From: Hybos culiciformis
Lineage: Eukaryota; Arthropoda; Insecta; Diptera; Hybotidae
Assembly: GCA_964007475.1 (NCBI GenBank)
Contig: OZ023273.1
Location: forward strand, 59,725,834 to 59,789,833
DNA length: 64,000 nt
Direction: 5' to 3'
In this document: one piece after another, positions 60,201-64,000 of the stretch
How the letters are laid out: each line of letters opens with the position of its first letter
How positions within the stretch are numbered: position 1 is the first letter of the stretch
Program-made: the position numbers and the translations under genes
The notes under the pieces: generated by a model
What the model was told of the DNA's origin: nothing
Database searches by the model: none
The model's input: the letters and a program-made list of their open reading frames with translations, nothing else

Positions 60201-61285
60201 TCAACTGCACATGAATCTTTAATATTTCAAAATTCCTTAAGTAAAATTAATTCTTTTTTCTTTAAAAATCTGTAACCTGCTTCGAGACCAAACCAACATA
60301 TTGTGTCGATTGTCTAGTAGCTTTTGAATTTTAGAAAAAAGCATATGCCATATACAAAATTAGATATTATTGACTTTTCAGTGCATTTAAAATTAATAAA
60401 TGGTATTGATTTTTTTAAAAAAAAATTTATATTAATATTTTTTTTAACATATAATTTTGAACGAAAATCTATTTTAAAAAAGAAACTAGGTAATTCTATT
60501 TCCACAAGTAAAAGTGGGTGCCTAAAATAAATATAAATCTCCAATTACTAGGCTTTAAAAACCTAATTGGAGATCTGATTCCCAATAGTATAAATAAATA
60601 AAATAAAAAACAAAAGTACCTTACGTACTTATAGAAATATTTGAAGTAATTATAAATTCTTTTCTGTATTTAAAATTATTTAAATTTTATAATTCGAAGT
60701 CTAGCAAAGATTTCATAAAATTTTAGAAGTTCCGGACTTTTCAGGCAAAAATTCTGATACGTGATTGAAATTTACGGGTCATTTAAACCATTTAAAATAC
60801 AATTGCACGTAGGTCATTTAAACGCTTTTAGCAGTGATGAAAAGTACAAAAAACGTGTCGAAACTGCAAAAAAACATGTCGAAACTTCAAAAAAACCTTT
60901 TGAAGTTTCGTCTTTGAAATGGCAATGCTACAAAATTTCTGCGACGGGTCAATAAAATGTTAATAATGGGAATTTCTGGAAAAAAAAATATGAAAATAAC
61001 GTCACGTTTTGTTCTAAAAGATTATTATTTAACGAAACCTGAGATTATATTATATATAAAATATATCATTGACGACGACAGTTGTCATGGATAAGTACAT
61101 TTTACAGTGTTCAATATTATATTTTTATGTATATTTAAATATTTAATAAAATTTTGTGACTATTAAAAAAAAACAAAAATCACCGTCTCCATTTATAACG
61201 TTTTGTTGTAAGGGATTTCAGGGACTAAAGTACTGACCAGCCGCAGATATTACGTCCAAACCGCTTAATATACCAAAAACAAAAC
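57232..61285. other. Intergenic, nothing recognised
   Basis: AT-rich. Small structures: a 14-bp-arm hairpin at about 60536-60574 (ATCTCCAATTA ... TAATTGGAGAT) and a short GTCGAAAC(T)GC/TTC repeat with a hairpin at 60855-60912. Frames of 61-95 aa show no family resemblance. Confidence 0.4.
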
Positions 61286-61293
61286 ATTGGATT

Positions 61294-61849
61294 CAGTGGT
61301 GGGATTCAGCCGGTTCGCACCGGTTCGCGCGAACCGTTTCTTAAAATATTTAAGATTCGCGCGAACCGTTTCCTAAAATTTGTAGGTTCGCGAAAATAGC
61401 CTGAAAAAGTTTTGAAATAACTATTCACTGTTTTAACAGTCCCTTCGTGGCAATTTCTCAACTACTCAAAGAATATACAATTTAAATTTACATTGAAATT
61501 TGTATTAAAAATTTGACAAGCGTTTTACTTATTTATCTGAAAAATCTCCTTTTTCTTTAACTATGTAATGTGAATACTGTGAGTAAAGAACTGAATAAGA
61601 GTAAAAATATGCTTTTACAAAGTATTAAACGTGTAACAAGCAAGGTTGTTTTGAAATTACAACATTTGGAAACATCAATTTAAAAATTTATGAGTTTTTA
61701 TGAAGGAAAAGGTATATATATGTTCTGGAAAGGTCTTTAGAATCTAAATTAAAACAACTTTTTAGAGGATTCGAAACCACGAAAAAAAATTTTTTCTTTT
61801 TTTTTACGGGATGCGAACCGGTTGTTAAATGTTTTGAATCCCACCACTG
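61294..61849. mobile_element. 556-bp hAT MITE (CAGTGGTGGGATTC) with perfect 8-bp TSD
   Basis: It begins CAGTGGTGGGATTCAGCCGG and ends GAATCCCACCACTG, with CGAACCGG/CCGGTTCG words just inside both ends. ATTGGATT is duplicated exactly (61286-61293 and 61850-61857). The host site lies in a short tandem repeat: CATTGGATTCATCTCAAG recurs immediately downstream. No coding capacity. The terminal sequence resembles a widely distributed hAT type. Confidence 0.92.
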
Positions 61850-61857
61850 ATTGGATT

Positions 61858-62470
61858 CATCTCAAGCATTCTAAAAACATTGGATTCATCTCAAGTTTGT
61901 GATATCCACAGAATCTACTCTAAACGAGGTAAAAATGCAAGCGACGAAGCCCAAGTTGAAATCACAATTTTTTTTTGTAATAATATTGTGCCGGAAAAAT
62001 TATTCTAGCTAGATTTTGGATAAAACGTTTGTTCGCGCATTGCGACAATTAATAAAAATATGTACAGAACAATTTTGAACAAACCAAAAACTGTAATGAA
62101 TATTTTAAACAAAATTAGCGTTACCAACTAATATTTTTGTCCCTGTCCTTTTTTAATGCCTAAAGAACGTATCTAGTTTTACTTTTTTCCGAAACAAATA
62201 GTTTTGTAACACATTCTTTGTAGTTTTTGGCAAAATCCAAATTATAAATTACAATTTATTATAGAATTTCAGGTCAAATAAAAGTTTCTACTTTAAGTTA
62301 AAAAAATTTTGTTTTCCGCTGTTTCTCGACGCCTCTGCTGACATTAAAATATGCATATGAAATATGTACCTATAATGAACTGAAATAATATTGAAAGTCT
62401 TAAGGTTCATGATTATTATTATTATTTTTGTAATTTATAAATTCTTACAAAACATAAATTTTAATTATGT
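61858..62470. other. Intergenic, nothing recognised
   Basis: After a 29-bp host tandem repeat (61849-61895) there is AT-rich DNA up to the HTD2 stop codon. No feature seen. Confidence 0.4.
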
Positions 62471-62471
62471 T

Positions 62472-62973
62472 TTATTTAACATTATTATTTACATTAATTT
62501 TTACTATCTTTGCATCACCTTCGAATACAACATTTTCATTTTGTTTGCATTCGTATGAAATTTTCATTATTTTCCTATTTTCTAATAATTTAATAACAAT
62601 TTCAATATCATCATTCACTCTACACTTGTAAGGAAATTTAAAATTTTGTGAAACTACGATGGAGCCAGGTCCCGGAAATTTAGATCCTATAACACCAGCA
62701 ACTAAGGCATTCAAAAATGCTCCATGAACGAATCGTTCTTCTTCTGAAATATTTGATGAATGAATTGGGTTACCTAAAAAAAAAAATTATAACTAAAATA
62801 GCGTTTAGAAGAGGTACAAAATTGAACTTACAATCACCGGTTAATTCACTAAATTTGTTCAAGTCTTGTTGTGACACTTTTTTTATGACCCGTATCTCAT
62901 TAAGGGACCTTCTTGAGCAAATATTTCGATTGAGAAAGTTCAAAAAAAATTTAGAATTTATAGAATTTCTCAT
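62472..62973 (-). CDS. Hydroxyacyl-thioester dehydratase type 2, mitochondrial (MaoC/R-hydratase fold)
   Basis: Likely HTD2, the 3-hydroxyacyl-thioester dehydratase of mitochondrial fatty acid synthesis (lipoate precursor pathway). Two coding exons on the minus strand, 62973-62832 and 62773-62472, separated by a 58-bp intron (GTAAGT donor, TTTTTTTTAG acceptor, phase 1), giving 147 aa against about 168 for the human enzyme. Residues 1-25 are Arg/Asn-rich with only one acid at the end, as in a mitochondrial presequence. The hydratase-2 motif FSELTGDCNPIH (41-52) carries the catalytic Asp47 and His52 and is rebuilt only after splicing. VHGAFLNALVAG and GSKFPGPGS (from 63) match the family's conserved hotdog helix and following loop. 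The segment between motif and VHG is a few residues shorter than in vertebrates. AATAAA overlaps the stop codon. Confidence 0.88.
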
Positions 62974-64000
62974 TTAAAAATAAAAATTAATTCTTTAAAA
63001 TAAATGATAATAATGACTGACTTTCACTTAATTATTGTATTTGAGCATTTGAGGTATTTGAAGTAAACAAACAAAAAAATTACAAACAAAATAATAAAAA
63101 ATGATAAACATAGAAGAATAACAATATAGAAGAAGCACAAGTTAAGAATTATCATTACTTAACTTTACATCATTTTATAAATAAAAATTCACCTAATTAT
63201 GGAGGGTTTATATTTTTCTGAGTGATACACATATGTCCGTGATTTTTCGTCCACCTGGGTAAAGAACATTTTGTAAAATGACATTCGTCCAGGCTGAAAA
63301 TTTTGGGAACAATTTATTTAGTTACCTACCAAAGAGTTCGTGCATGAAGTGCGCAAGTAAAAAAGCACCAGCTGTCCCCGATATGCATACCCACTTTTAT
63401 TTGAAAAGATAAATGTGATGGATAGAAAATGACATTTATCACGAATGAAATGTCACGGTTATTATATTTTAAATTTTTTTTTTTTTAAATTGACAAAAAA
63501 TCGGTAAAATTAAGATCTTGCGCACGAGTGAATTTAATTAAAATATATTTTCACGGTAATTTTTATTCAGATAACTAATTTTAATAAATTAATGTTTTTA
63601 ATTAGATTGTACTTACCTGTTATCTAGATGGTAATAAACTTCTTTCATTTCTCAGCATATTAAATAATTTTGACAATAAAATTGTAATATTCATATGATT
63701 AGATTTTTAGCTATAGGCCGTGTAAGGTGCTGCCTCTAGTGTAATAATTAAACAACAAATACGTTATTTACTCTTGACGTCTTTATTTAAAATGTATACA
63801 AAAATACAAAATATTTTGAATAATTTCGGTGATAAAATGTTCAGAAAAGTATAAAAGTGAAAATTAAAAATTCAAATAAAATAAATTTAGTTAAATTGGA
63901 TAAAATAGTGTTTAAAAATTGTTTATTTTTCTGTAAAAAAATAGTTTTTGTATCAAAAGAGAAGAAATTAGAAAACTTTTATAGTTGTGCCAAAAAAAAA
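62974..64000. other. Upstream of HTD2, nothing recognised
   Basis: Presumed promoter side of the HTD2 gene and onward. AT-rich, with a less AT-rich patch at 63205-63440. No open frame, TIR or promoter motif that I can support. Confidence 0.4.

Noticed and set aside
60029..60214. 61-aa plus-strand frame with a true ATG (MFGFNLDSYNPKFF...)
   Set aside because: No splice sites, promoter or family resemblance; length is within chance expectation.
60761..60955. 64-aa frame containing KRVETAKKHVETSKKPFE
   Set aside because: The repeat in the peptide reflects a short DNA tandem/hairpin at 60855-60912; no supporting context.

Overview
The window is strongly AT-rich eukaryotic DNA with short coding exons, GT/AG introns, poly(A) signals and many small DNA transposons. 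Its gene content points to an arthropod, almost certainly an insect. I cannot name the order or species.

Three host genes are supported. bagpipe (NK3 homeobox, minus strand, 26.3-31.4 kb) and tinman (NK4 homeobox, plus strand, 50.4-55.5 kb) lie head to head with about 19 kb between their start codons. They are the mesoderm half of the conserved NK homeobox cluster. For both, every splice junction could be solved in phase, giving 462 and 387 aa. A third gene, a mitochondrial-type HTD2 (R-specific hydroxyacyl-thioester dehydratase, 147 aa, minus strand, 62.5-63.0 kb), sits near the right edge. No host gene was found in the left 26 kb.

The rest is a layered transposon landscape. Left arm (1-26 kb): a 31-bp tandem repeat, two hairpin elements, an internally deleted hAT element with target-site duplications (6.6-7.6 kb), a long-TIR MITE (15.3-16.2 kb), a decayed Helitron-type relic carrying an endonuclease domain (17.1-18.5 kb), and a 3.3-kb nested structure with a THAP-domain relic and an exact 268-bp tandem duplication (19.4-22.7 kb).

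Centre (30-50 kb): a SPIN/Charlie-like hAT MITE in bap intron 1; a Foldback-like element of short palindromic repeats with a 9-bp target-site duplication (33.0-34.2 kb); a hAT element (35.0-36.4 kb); a TTAA-flanked MITE (41.5-41.9 kb); a 3.26-kb apparently intact pogo-like transposon encoding a DDE transposase with a C-terminal PHD-like finger (42.5-45.8 kb), inserted in a palindromic repeat array; and another TA-flanked TIR element (46.2-47.1 kb) inside one copy of a local tandem duplication.

Right arm: a truncated non-LTR retrotransposon 3' end in tinman intron 2, a 1.45-kb hAT element with perfect 8-bp duplications just downstream of the tinman stop codon, with smaller elements nested in it, and a 556-bp hAT MITE (61.3-61.8 kb).

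Tinman and Bagpipe act in sequence in dorsal and visceral mesoderm specification in flies. Their linkage here, with large noncoding flanks, is the conserved feature; the transposons are the recent layer. A candidate let-7 target site in the bap 3' UTR and a transposon-supplied poly(A) region for tinman are the main regulatory observations.
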